Shown here: positions 37,471 through 49,103 of the stretch, piece after piece
Numbering within the stretch: the stretch's first letter is position 1
How the letters are laid out: each line of letters opens with the position of its first letter
Origin: Himantopus leucocephalus
Taxonomy: Eukaryota > Chordata > Aves > Charadriiformes > Recurvirostridae
DNA: 64,000 bases
NCBI GenBank assembly: GCA_003993805.1
Contig: RSEF01000002.1
Location: 66,395,360 to 66,459,359 of the forward strand
Direction: 5' to 3'
Made by a program: the position numbers and the translations under genes
The notes under the pieces: model-generated
Database searches by the model: none
Seen by the model: only the letters and a program-made list of their open reading frames with translations
What the model was told of the DNA's origin: nothing

Positions 37471-39011
37471 TACTCCCAGCTTTGAAAGGAGCATAAAGAC
37501 AAAACCTCTGAACTAAACCTTACACCTTAAAGCAGAGTAAATATGATATTTACTGACTAGGAGGCTGCAGAAATGGCTTTTATTATGCTAAATTCTGAAC
37601 AGGATTTAACAAGTAGATTTTCAGTTGAGCTTTCAGCCTTGCTCCACTGTCCTGTTAGTAGAATTTCCTCTTGGGTTTTACTGTTCAAATAGTTGATTGA
37701 ATTTCTATTAACAGACATAAAAATTTTCACTGAAAAATTAAATGAAAGCTCTGGGAAGCACCAGAAAGAGCACATGATGGATACTGGCTTGCTACTTTGT
37801 TTTGTTTCCCCTGTTATTCCTTGAGACCTTGCAGCTTGTGTTTCAGCTCTAAAAATTACAAACACAGCTGGGTGTACATTCTAAACACAGTAGGATGTTA
37901 CTGTGGTATTACCACTGACCCAGGTTCAGTCAGAAGTCCTAGGAACTAAGCGATGCACAGAATGGAAGCAAACGTGCTCATATTCATTGTAGTTATAGAA
38001 AGAATAGAGGGAATGAGAGGTTCTGTGGCTGAAGTCCCTCATACACCAACATTTTCACTAGAGCAGCAAGGCCTCCCATTTTCTAAATCCTAGTGTGGAA
38101 AACTTGATCATAATATTTGAGGTCTGAACATCCTTTGCACTAACATGTAACCCTGGAACAGGGACAGTGCTGAGGGTCAGCCCGAGCCAGGGCTCTGTTT
38201 TCAGACTGATGGATATGCATGGCTGCATTCATGTTACTACAACCCGCCAGTGCTTATTCCATTTCAGCATAGTAGAGGGTATTGCTGTTCTTGTTATTCT
38301 CCTTCAAGGGATTCTGGGAGTGCCAAGCTCTAGCAAGTCTGGACTCCGTGCTGGCACTCCCCAATTTTAGCTCCCCGTTCATATTTGTGTGAGTTACTTC
38401 TGAAATGTAGACTCATAAAATAAATGCAGCTGCTCATTTTCTTGCTTAGAATCCTGCACCGTTGCATTTAACAAATCTTTGATCATGACAGAATACGGCT
38501 TTTGGAACAGTTTCACACATACATATGCTTCTCACCTGTCAAAAGTGCCAGAGTCCTGCTTTGTCTGAGAGAGTGGATCTGTCTTTCACATCAACATATG
38601 GGGACCTCATCATTGCTCCTTGTTATGTGAAAGGCAAAAGTGATCGTTATTATCCTTAACTGGCCCGAGATTATGACCCTATCTGTGTGAAGACCTTGGC
38701 CCCGACCAACAGAATGGGTAGAAGTTGCCCCAGATCTGTCACTCTAAGATGCTTATGGTGCGCCAGCTTGTCACATTACCTTGGTATGTAGACCTTTCTC
38801 CCCGCTCATTGAATAGGTATACACAGATTAACTGTAATGCTTACACAAAACAAATTAAAAAAACAATCTTAACCACAGTAAAGTCAGTATCCTTGATATA
38901 TGGGCGCTATTTTTTTCTTGCAGAAATCTGCTTATACCTTCTGCAAACCGTAAGCTACCTCTGTAACTCGGTAAAGTCCCATGGTATTTCTGTAGTTAAT
39001 ATGGATTTCAG
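37471..39011. other. Gene-free stretch
   Basis: No feature seen beyond short chance frames; the longest named frames are 102 codons (37557-37865, minus) and 105 codons (38725-39042, plus), neither recognisable. Confidence 0.5.
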
Positions 39012-39125
39012 TCCTCATTTTACAGCTGGTGAGATAATGTGAACTACAGAAAGGTTAAGTGACTCAACTGAAGTCATGTCATAAGTTAGTGGCAGTCTGT
39101 CAGAGTCAAGAAGGGGATTTAGATG
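39012..39125 (-). repeat. MIR-like SINE relic (best copy)
   Basis: cctcattttacagctggtga, then actacagaaaggttaagtga, then agtcatgtcataagttagtg, then gcagtctg and aaggggattt match the MIR/CORE-SINE core on the minus strand block by block ('cctcattttacagatgagg..cacagagaggttaagtgac..ggtcacacagctagtaagtggcag..gggatttgaac'). This is the most secure SINE in the window. MIR elements are tRNA-derived and were mobilised by L2-type LINEs before or early in amniote history. Confidence 0.75.
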
Positions 39126-41479
39126 TCTTGAATGTTCTTCCTCAATTCAGTATTGAAGTCATCTTGGACCAGAACATTCTGAGAAACATTATACATGGAT
39201 TAACACAGTTTTAGGTACCCAGTAGGAATATTTTCTCTTTCTGTGATGTGTCTAAATACGGTCTTTATTATTTGAACAATAAAGCAAATACAGCAGCCTT
39301 CCTAAATCGTTGCCCAAATATAGCAGTGACAGCAAAATCTAATAGTGGAGTTGCACTTACTGAAATTTCAACTCATCAGAAACTAATCAAAATCATATTA
39401 AATTTCTTGTATAGGAAACAAAAACAAAAAGAGAAAGCATGTACAAAATATGTTAAGGGTTACAACCTTGGACAAGTTCTTTACACAAATCCAGGCCTCT
39501 GTTCCGTTTCTACATTACTAAATTAGCATGAAATGCCATGAACTTCAAACGATAATGTCAATTGTCTTTAGCCATTTCTTTTATCAAAATATAAGCCTTT
39601 ATGGATTTCATATGTTGACTAAGCCAAAGGCATGGTCAGCACAGAAATGTTTACAGATGGCAGAACTCTTGTTTTTAAAAAAAAGGATCAAAGGGAGGTT
39701 GAGAATATACAAACCCTGGTGGTTAATACACACTCATAAACAAATAAATAAACTAGCATGATGCTTACCGTGTATGGCCAAACTATCTGCAACTGACTGA
39801 GGCTCTGCTATCAGACTGTCTTTGTTTTGAAACCCTCAGTTTGAGCTCCCCTCCCCACTGGGACAGGACTCCTTAGATAAGGTTCTGTCAATACCCTCAC
39901 TACCAGCTCTGGGTTTTAGGGATTTATAACTTGGCTGTAAAACTTCATCTGAGGGTTAGGCTTGGCAGACAAGGTCTCAGCCTGACAGCAGTGTTTTTAT
40001 TACATTATTTTAAAATGAAGTGGCTCTTTTTAACCTTAAGGAAGATGCAAGATGCATGTAAGTTAACCAGTTTCAGGAGGTATTTGGCTGCTGCTATAAC
40101 TCAAAACACAGTGTTGTTTTCTTCTTTTCTTTCTTTTTCTTTCCTCCTTGAAGAGTGTGTGTGCATCTGTAGGAGTTTCATAAAAGACACCACATCAACA
40201 ATTATGGGCACAGGACTGGGTGAATACCCACAGACAGCCCTCATACAGACTAAAATGATTTAAGAAATTCAAAGCAATTAAATCTCCCTACTTAGTTTAG
40301 GCAAATAAAATCAAATTGAATTCACACTGAAAGTTGATCTTCCAAGAAGCACCTATGAAAAAGCTCTTTGAGGTGCTTGTCAAGAGTGAAAAGCAGTGGA
40401 CAGACAGAAGGATATATAGGCTAAGATCTACTCAGCAAAAAGCTGTTCATTACTACACAAAGAGATAATAGCACAGAACCTAGGGAATGGGCAAAGTGTG
40501 AGTCCAGCCATCTGAGGTGATGCTCAAAGAGAAGGTCCTAATACTTGTATCTATTGGTGTTTAAAAATCAGAAGCACTATTTCATATTCAAGAGGCCTCT
40601 GTGGAAGGAATCCAGCAAGCTTTATCATATCTCCTGTGAAAGCATCTGATGGGTTTTTAAAATAATCTACATCCTTAATTATTTTTAGTAATGGACTGAA
40701 TCTTGAGATCCCTATTCAACAAGAATTTCCTGTGTTGGTGGTTTTTGGGTTTTGGGGGTTTTTTTGATTAATCTACGTTGTCATAGTTTGGGTGTCTGGC
40801 CTGAGACATTGTCAATTAACCTTATTTTTTACCAGAGGCTGGTAGACCCTGGCTGATAAATCAGGTACTTATGTACTGTATTAAGTTGAATACCTGCAAA
40901 TTGAGATACATTCCTCAATCTCTTCTGAAAACATAGCTGTGAAGGGTCAGTCAGTAAGGAGCACTCTGTGGCCACTTGGGCACAGACTTAAGAACCTGCA
41001 GTCAACATGTGAAAGAAGGACCTCTTTGCCAAAAAAGAAATGCAATACATTTAAATTATACAATTAAGGAAGAAAGGGAGTGCTTTACACCATGTATCCT
41101 GGCTCTCTGCATGAGACCAAAGCCATCACTTATGTAAGCCTTTTTTGCTCTAAGCTGACACTCAAAGTTTACATGAACACAATGGTGAAGGCTGCTGCAG
41201 AGCTATGTTGAATTAGAGCATCCAGTTGGCCTGGGCTACGGGAGGGACAGAAGGAGACAGATTGTCAAGAATTTAATTTCACAAAACTATCAGTAAAGAT
41301 TACACACAGCAAGTGGATGTTCATTGTCTGTTAGAGCCTTTTCTTTTGTAAGAATAAAGCTTAGCAAGCAAAAACAGCAATGTGAGGTGGTAACACAAGG
41401 GTGGTGGATAGGCACTGACTGTTGATTGCCTCTTCTAGTACCTGAGCTTTGAACACAGACTTTAGCACAGACATGAAGT
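39126..41479. other. Gene-free stretch
   Basis: Unique-looking DNA with a G/T-rich patch at about 40733-40768. The longest named frame is 110 codons (39931-40263, plus), without recognisable content. Confidence 0.5.
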
Positions 41480-41845
41480 GAAACTAGTAGGACCCAGGTT
41501 CAGATCAAATGAAAGGAGAACTTTCTTCATGCTGCAGGTTAGCGCATCTGGGAGATGCTTTGCCAAAGGATGTTTGGGAGGCCAAAGCTCTTCATAGTTT
41601 TAATGGGGAAATTGAACAAGCACATGAAGGCAAAAAGCTTTGAACACTGCTAAATAGACAAACACAAGGACCAGAAAATCTTCTAAGCTGAAAATAACAG
41701 GAGGCACATCAAATGAACATATATCCCAGTCCTGTCCTTACCCTCCCTCCCGTCAGCATCCTCTTTTGACCACTGATAAGCAGAATACTAGGCTAGACAG
41801 ATCCTTCATCTGAGCCAATATGGCCATCCCTATGTACGTGTGAAC
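41480..41845 (+). mobile_element. Older CR1 relic with ORF2 end and 3' UTR
   Basis: Read on the plus strand, gaaaggagaactttcttcat leads into a frame from 41548 that reads LGDALPKDVWEAKALHSFNG, then EIEQAHEGKKL, and stops at TGA (41641-41643). This matches the CR1 ORF2 end pattern 'W..LP.DV.EAK.L..F...ID......'. About 130 bases later, gcagaatactaggctagaca, then catctgagccaatatggcca match the old CR1 3' end ('ggatactgggctagatggacc..ggtctgacccagtatggcc'). Coding end, UTR and 3' end are thus in the right order and spacing. It is older and more diverged than the minus-strand CR1 at 11.2 kb. Confidence 0.85.
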
Positions 41846-44800
41846 ATGCTGCCCCTCCATAGGGCTTTGCAAAAATTTAGGATCTGCTGCTGCAGCACAG
41901 TATAGCCATGTTGAAAAACTTAATACAGCTAGATTATTTACAGCTGTCTCTGCAACGCTGGTGTGTGTTGAGGTAGAAAGGTTTTCATACCTGATGACTA
42001 CATGTTCAGTGTTAATTCCAAAATGATAGCACGTGTCAACCTGTCTGCAGTGTTTCAGCATTGTGATAGCTCCTTACAATCCTCTTCTCAATATCTGAGA
42101 ATGTCACAGATTCACCTTTTCATGGAGCCAAAGGTCAGAAAGCAGAAGAAGGAGATAAAATGATAGAGCTCCACCTGTGTTCCCATGTCTAGATGTCTCA
42201 GACATTTCCAGAGTGGGTGTCAAGGTATGATTGAAGCATACACCATACATACCTTTCCATCCCCAGACTTGCCTGGTTCCCAGTATAGATGGCCACATCT
42301 TTTCCTAAGGGGTAAATACCCCTAAAACCCAGTTATCTTGCAAACCGAACAAGAAGCTTCAGCCAGCCCTGAAATTACCTATAGACCTAAAAATTGGGGT
42401 TAGCACCTGATAAATACTTTCCAATGTGACAAAAACATCACATCTCAGTAACTTTCCACTTTCCTATGACAGCTTAAGAATACCAGTATCTTAAATATGT
42501 CTCTCACTAGTGGATAATGCAGGATTATCAATAAGGGGATAAAAAGGAGAGATGCCAGAGATCTGAGTAAAAAGGAAAGAAATAGAAACAATGATTGGGT
42601 GAAGAATGGGGAAACATAATCTGAATGCAGAGAATTTCTGTCTGTGTGAGGATGACAGAAGGGCAAGAGAGATGATAGTACACAGAGTAACTTGGACAGT
42701 ACACTGTGGTGTGTATCCTACTCAGCCAGTGTGAGGAATAATAAGGGACAGTCCTATAAAAAGAGAGTCACAGGGAGGGGTAGAGCAAAGCCTACATCAT
42801 GAGAGGAAAATAGAAAAAGAGGAGAAAACAGGTGGCTAACATTTTCAGAAAGTCTGGAAAGCAGAGGCGGAAATCTTGTGGAATGGATGAGGCACTTGAT
42901 GGCACCCAGGTATAAGCAGGATATAGTGTCTTCTCCCTGCAGTGTAGGATGATGGGAATGTTTGCTCTGAGCCTGCCCAGAAATTACAGTGTGTGTGATG
43001 TTTTAGTTTACTATAATCATGCTAAAAGGAATAGATATAAAAAAATGCCATTGCAACTTCTGCGTTGTTTGGAGCCTTGTTATCTGCTGGGGAAGCAGAC
43101 TATCTCTTCAAGAAGGACAAGGATGCAGTGTGATATTGTGTGACACATGACAGCCCTCTGTGTCAGCTGACTGCTTATAGGAATAGCTCTAAATTATGGC
43201 AGCCCTAATAGAAAGACTACTGTATTGTCCTTGAAACAGGTCGTGTAAATCTCAGCTACAGTGGCTGTATCATATGTATCTACCCTTTGCCTCCTCTGCC
43301 ACGTGCTCTGGGCTTGCCCTTGCTCTCAGTGAAGCCTGTTGCAAAACTGACAACAATTTCGGAAGGCACGAGATCAGGTTCTGTGATCAGCAGAATCAGT
43401 AGCAGCAGAATAGACTCCCGAGGAACACAGGTATGACAATAAGCTGACTGCCTGAGCCAGGCCATCCGCAAGGGTTTTGGCCAACCAGACTGCCCAGCTT
43501 CTCATGAATAACTGTATGATTTTGAGTGTGCCACATGCACCAAAGGAAAGAATCACTTTCTCTTCTTTTCCTCCTTTGGTAGGGTGGCCAGGAGAAGCAT
43601 ACACAAACAAGAAATATTTAAAATCATGAAATACAGAAACACCAGTCCTTGTAATAAACACAATAAAGATGTCTCAAAATGGTCCACGATGTGCGCATAA
43701 TTTAGCAGCTATACTGTAAGGAGTCAAACTAATGTTTAGCTGCCTATATACAAAGAAGAAAAAACACATTCTGAAGGAAAAAAGAACTGGAACGGTGTCT
43801 ATATCAACACTTGATGTACTGGTAGGGCAGGTACTCCTGACTTGCCTTCTCTTCTTCCTATTAAAAAGCTGAAGGCAATGTAGTTTGGAGGGATGATAGG
43901 TTCAGACCAGGTGCAATGAAAGAATCTGCTGGATGAATCTGTTACTGTGATGCTGCCATTTTCTCCCTTCCTGTTCACTCTAAGGGAGTAACTCAACACT
44001 ATCTGAGAAGCTCAGTGGTTCCGAGAGTGTTCCTGTCATAAATAAGCTACTTCAGTCTACAGAACAGATCTTCTCAGCCTCACCTAAAAACATACACAAC
44101 TTCTGAGCATGTTACACTCCCTGAAATGGAACATTGGTAGCACCTTGGAGGTCTTGATGCTCAGGTTCACTGCTGTAGTTCACCTTCATCCATGCGTTCA
44201 ATGGACAACACTCTTCCTTTTCTCAGTGCCCATCATGAATCTCAAAACCTTCCATTACCTTTTCTCTCCTTCCAGCATTCAAGGCTGTAGAACTACACTG
44301 AATCCTAAACAATGGCCTGCAGATCTAAATAATGCCGGCTTAGCTCTGTCCTTTGGCAAAATACAAAGCAGTCTCTGATGATAGGCGCTCCATGAGCATT
44401 TGTGTAAAATACTTTAATAAGATTTTAATTGCTATTATGACAACAAATATTATTAAAAAACTATGAGACAGATCTGTGATTAAAAAAAAGGAAATATAAT
44501 AGGACATAAGAGAAAAGGAAACACAACTTGGAAAAAAAATCACAAAAAAGCATTAATGGAGCTACAAAGTGGAACAAGTACCTTAGGCAGAATAGCTTAG
44601 AAGACTGCTATGAAAATGGTGTCCAAGACTGTGCTTAACTCAGGGATGTTATAGTACTTCAATACTAAAGTACCTGTATTGGCCATGACCTTCTTAGAGC
44701 AAAACTCAGGCAGGCACCACACCCTCTCCTCAACTACCCTGTTTTTCAGAGAAATCAAACTAAGCATCCAGGCAGCACAGGAACCACAGAATACTCAAAA

Positions 44801-45291
44801 ATCTTGCCCCATATGTGGGAATGTTCAGGAGACTGAGACCTCAGGGTTTACCACTGTACATACAGGAGGTGAGCTTAGGCACGCACCAGTAATTGTGCTT
44901 GCCTCATTCATTTCCCAACTGAACTTAAAGCACAGTGATAGTACTAGGTGCTTTTGATGAACCAGACCCCTTGTGATCCTTCAGTCTCTTGAGCAAAGTC
45001 ACATGCAGATATTATTTTCAAGCATAGATTTTGATATATAAAAGAAAAAATAGTAGAGAGGCTGCCAGAGCATTGCATGCTAAGCTTTAACTAGGCAGTG
45101 TCATTTGTAGTTCGATCTGGTCGACAGCACAAAATCCTTTGAAGATAAGAAAAAATGGGTTGGGGTTGTCTGTTAGGAGACTGTTTGTGGAACTATTGTT
45201 GTTTGTATTGTGCTAAGGTGAAAGGACTCTAACACAGGAATAACCATTACGTGAACACTGATATACTTGTGGAGGGTTAAGGCAATAAGCT
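41846..45291. other. Gene-free stretch
   Basis: No supported gene. A short type B-like word (gcttaggcacgcacc) lies near 44874. The longest named frame is 102 codons (41753-42061, minus), partly antisense to the CR1 relic. Confidence 0.5.
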
Positions 45292-45343
45292 TGATTCTCC
45301 ATTCCAGGACAACTTAAGAGTAACACCAAAGTCAATGAATGTC
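45292..45343. repeat. Old palindromic interspersed repeat (type A), fragment
   Basis: gattctccattccaggacaa followed by gagtaacaccaaagtcaatg fits the type A blocks 'gattctcct..acttacacc..gagtaactccattgaagtcaatgg'. Only one arm and the centre are recognised. Confidence 0.4.
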
Positions 45344-46679
45344 CATCAAGAAAACATAAGTTTGACTAAGAAGGGAATTAAGTTTAATGAGAAACCCCAC
45401 AGTCTTATTTAAATGTTATTATCTCCACTGTTTCTATTTATCAATAGTATCAGCGACAGATAAAAGCATGGAGCTTGCATAGTTGCAAGATCTATTCTCT
45501 GCTGAACACATAATAAAGGTTTTCAGTAACCAAAAAAAAAAAAATGTACTGAGAAGTAATTCTCACTCCATCAGTAATGAAAAAAGCAAGATGTCTTTGA
45601 AAAACTGCACAGGAGCCACACTGTATAGGTTAATAGGTTAAGACACTTTGATTCACTGCCCACCTGTGTTCAGTGGAGCTTGTTAACTGCTTTATTTTTA
45701 TCATATGTTAGCTGTCAGTCTAGCATCCATCTATCCTTCACTTCACGTGGCATTTCTTCAAGACAAGAACTAGTCAAAATATGTTTCTACAATTCAAAAT
45801 TTTGCTTTCCTGGAAATGCACAAAAGCACAGAGGAAAGAAAAGGGAACAATACATTTTCTAGCTTCACTGGACTCTATTTCTACTCTCTACCCTCTTTAC
45901 CACTTATGTGTATTATCTTCTTTTTTTGTGTGTATAAGTCCTACTTACATTAATGCGAGGCCTGCTCATGTCAGGAGAGAGGACAACCAAACCTTAAATG
46001 TGTTCTTACTTTGACAGCTAAATCCCTGGATCCAGGAAATTCTACATTTTTATGTCAATGTGTTCCAATACATTTTATTGTCTCATGATATTCTATTCCA
46101 TTTTCAAAACCAGTATTTATGTATCTTCTGCCTGTAACGTACAAACAGATCTCTTACATACCTCTGATAATAGATTATATACTGTAGAAATAGATAAAAA
46201 CTGATGTAGAGTGCAGTAGAAACTTTATTGTAAAAAGTTTCTTTCTTAACCTAAACCTTCTCCCTGACATTAATGACCTTATTTTAGTGGGAAATAAAAA
46301 AAAATAATACAGTGACTTTATAAGGATATTTGTGGTAATAAAGGTTACAGAGTGAGGTTCTCTACCTACGAATAACTTTTCAGACCAAAATAGTCCAAAA
46401 CCAAGCAATGTTGCAGTCATCTCCCCAGCAGAGGACAGTTGACATGATGTTAGTTCTGCAAGTCTTTTGGGGTTATATTGGCTTCAACCTGGAATGAGAT
46501 CTAGTGTCTATTACCAAGACCAGTACTGCCTTAGTTTCCCCTTATGTAAAACTGGACACAAATTACACCATAGTAACTCATGAATCTTAACAAATTAGCT
46601 TCCTCATGGAAGAAAACATATAGTACAAAGATCAAACAATGAGTTCATAATTAAATACTTCCACAGCTAAAACTGTTTT

Positions 46680-46718
46680 ACCTTCTATTAAGGTTTTGAG
46701 ACCTTCTGTTAAGGTTTT
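46680..46718. repeat. 21-bp-period tandem duplication
   Basis: accttctattaaggtttt at 46680-46697 recurs as accttctgttaaggtttt at 46701-46718, with one difference and a three-base spacer. This is a small local duplication. Confidence 0.9.
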
Positions 46719-47090
46719 ATTAATCTATGCAAATAACCCCAGAAGACTACATATTGGGCATTTTCAGTTGGACAGACCTCCTCGGGATTGCCTTATATAA
46801 ATTGTTAGGGAAAATATCAGCATAAATTTTCTCGTTCTTTTATTCCTTGAAGATAAGACCACATGTAGTTCTTTAACATCCCTCTTTAACCTGATGGGGT
46901 CTACCCTGTGTTGGGATTAAGAGCTGATAAGAACCTATTAAAAATTGTTTTCCAGTCTTGCTTGAAGCAGGAGATAAGAGTTCACCATCTACCATAATTT
47001 AGGGGGAGAGGGTTGAAGAAAGGGAGCAGCAATATCAAGGTATCCCCAAGCCACAAAGAGAGCTCTTGGAGTGACAACTTCAAGAAGAAT

Positions 47091-47130
47091 TGGTTTGGTT
47101 TGGTTTGGCTTGGCTTGACCTGCCTTGCCT
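47091..47130 (+). repeat. Pentanucleotide microsatellite (tggtt)n grading to (tggct)n
   Basis: Period-5 units run as tggtt, tggtt, tggtt, tggct, tggct, tgacc, tgcct, tgcct. The units change stepwise along the array, which suggests old slippage with point changes fixed towards one end. Confidence 0.85.
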
Positions 47131-49017
47131 CTTCATCTCTATTCTCTTTTCACCACATACACCTCAAACACAGCTTTAGTGCCTTCCCTTCAAAGTACTT
47201 CTTCCACCCACCCAAGCACCCAGGACGCTTTCTTGTCTTCAACAGAGAGATCTGGAGGATCCAACGCCAGCAGCAACAAAACAAACAAACAAAAATGAAA
47301 AAACCCGAACCAACAAACAAAAAACCCTTAGTGTTGGCTGTGGATGTCACCAGTTTTTCTTGGAAGATGAAAACACCAGGTAACAAATCGGGGCTCTTCC
47401 AGAGACAGGGGCCAGAGGGGAGGGGCAAACCAAAACTGTCATGAAAACAACTGAATGGACTGTGAGTTGTATGGTGCTGGGGGACTTTCAGCAGGGCTTT
47501 CTCTTACCTAGGGTGCTCAGGAGCTGTGTTTTTCATTGAGATTGTTACATGAACCAAACTTAGGAACATTTAAGTCTCCTTTTTCACTAATCTGGCACCA
47601 ATGTTTTTGGTTCCTCTAACAAAGAGAGAAAAAGGTGTTCTGTGTGCTCCTTTGTGGGGGGTTTGGGGAAAGCAGGATGTTCTCACTTGGTTTTGCTAAA
47701 GGAAAATTAGGGTACTCTGTACCTGGGTTTTGCAAGGTTTTCGTGTTAATGCCTGTATAAGTTAGTACCAGAATAACTTAAACAGCAAAAAAGCAAGGAT
47801 CTGATTTTTTGTTTCAGATTCACACTTGTGCAAGGCAAGCCTGGCAAATGTAGACTAGCTCGTCTTCCCAAGACACCACAAACTCACCACTAGGAATCAA
47901 ATTCCCCTGCACTAGACCCAGGTCCGAGGTAATCAAACAACATCCCTATTTCATGTATTCTGTGTACTTACAGATCTTTCTTTTCAACCCTCATTATTTT
48001 CTTTCTAGATATCAAATATGAGTCACTGTGATGTGCTACCTTTTGAAATGTCTGAGACACCTGATGGAGGGAAACAGTTTCTCTGCCGTTCTTCTTGACT
48101 CATATTAACTTCTCTGTTGTTAATCTTCAGTACTGTAACTCTGCAATGAACCCAGAATACAATCAGGTTTCTGAGGTTAGACACTAAAAACACAGGAATA
48201 ATCCTGACCAAACAGTAAGTGCTGACACCTGTGAGGTACACCTCTCTAGAGCTTGCTAGAACTGTATTCAAAGATACAATAACAGATTAATAAAGAGTCT
48301 AAAACTGGATGTAATTTTAGAGACTGGTTTCTGCTCACCAGACTGAATGACTTAGAGCTCCAGATTGAGAGCATTTTGGACAGGTCCATATGAGTATTTT
48401 AATTTGTCTCAGGAGTGTACTTAGGTAGCAGTTGTTCATGATTTGTGCGTTTTGGTTTGCATTGTGGAGCATTGTGGTTTCTTTTTTGAGGACAATAAAT
48501 GGAAATACGTGGTCTGGGAGTGCACTTAATGTACACCAGGAGCAACTGGACATTCAGCCTGCACAAGCTACTCTGAGGCAAAACTAAAATTTATATACAA
48601 TGGACATCAGATCCTCAGCACTAATTGTTTTTCTGTATGCATTTGTTCCTATCTGTGCGCACTACTTCCTATCCAAAGTCTACACTAATAAGTATAATCT
48701 TTTTCAGGCAAAACGAGGTGCATCCTGAGTCTTGCTGAATATGATTCTAACTGTAAGTACTCTGAGGATCTTTCATGGCTTTGCCTTTCCTTGTCCCATT
48801 CAGAGTTTTATGTAATAAGGAGATTCTGTTGCAAAATTAAATGTATATATAAATATATTCTGCCAGGATAAATTTTCCCAGCTTCTTTGTGGTATTCCTG
48901 TTACGCATTCACTCTCAGAAAGCACGAATCCTGCAGTATCCTTTTCCTGAATCTGGCAGCACTTACCTGAGTCTCTCTGTATCATTAACAGATTTCAACT
49001 CTGTCAAGAAGAAAAAT

Positions 49018-49103
49018 ATTAGCCTCACTTGACAGACTGGAAACTAAAACACCATCGAGTTTATATGATTTACTTGAGATTATATAGGAATTATCTGAAG
49101 CAG
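49018..49103 (-). repeat. MIR-like SINE relic
   Basis: attagcctcacttgacagac, then tggaaactaaaac, then gatttacttgagattatata and ggaattatctgaagcaga follow the minus-strand MIR order ('attagccccattttacagatggggaaactgaggc..aatgacttgcccaaggtcatacaggaagtct..gcaga'). Divergence is high. Confidence 0.5.

Larger units (their letters stand above)
45344..49017. other. Gene-free stretch
   Basis: A run of 13 A lies at 45532-45544 and an A-rich (aaac)n-like patch at about 47275-47330. A MIR-like word on the plus strand (ccttagtttccccttatgta) lies at 46529-46548. The longest frame is 143 codons (47013-47444, plus), but it runs through the pentamer repeat and the A-rich patch and is not called a gene. The two short tandem repeats inside are listed separately. 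Confidence 0.55.

Noticed and set aside
47013..47444. 143-codon plus frame
   Set aside because: It runs through the pentamer microsatellite and an A-rich patch; low-complexity sequence explains its length and lysine/asparagine/glutamine-rich middle.
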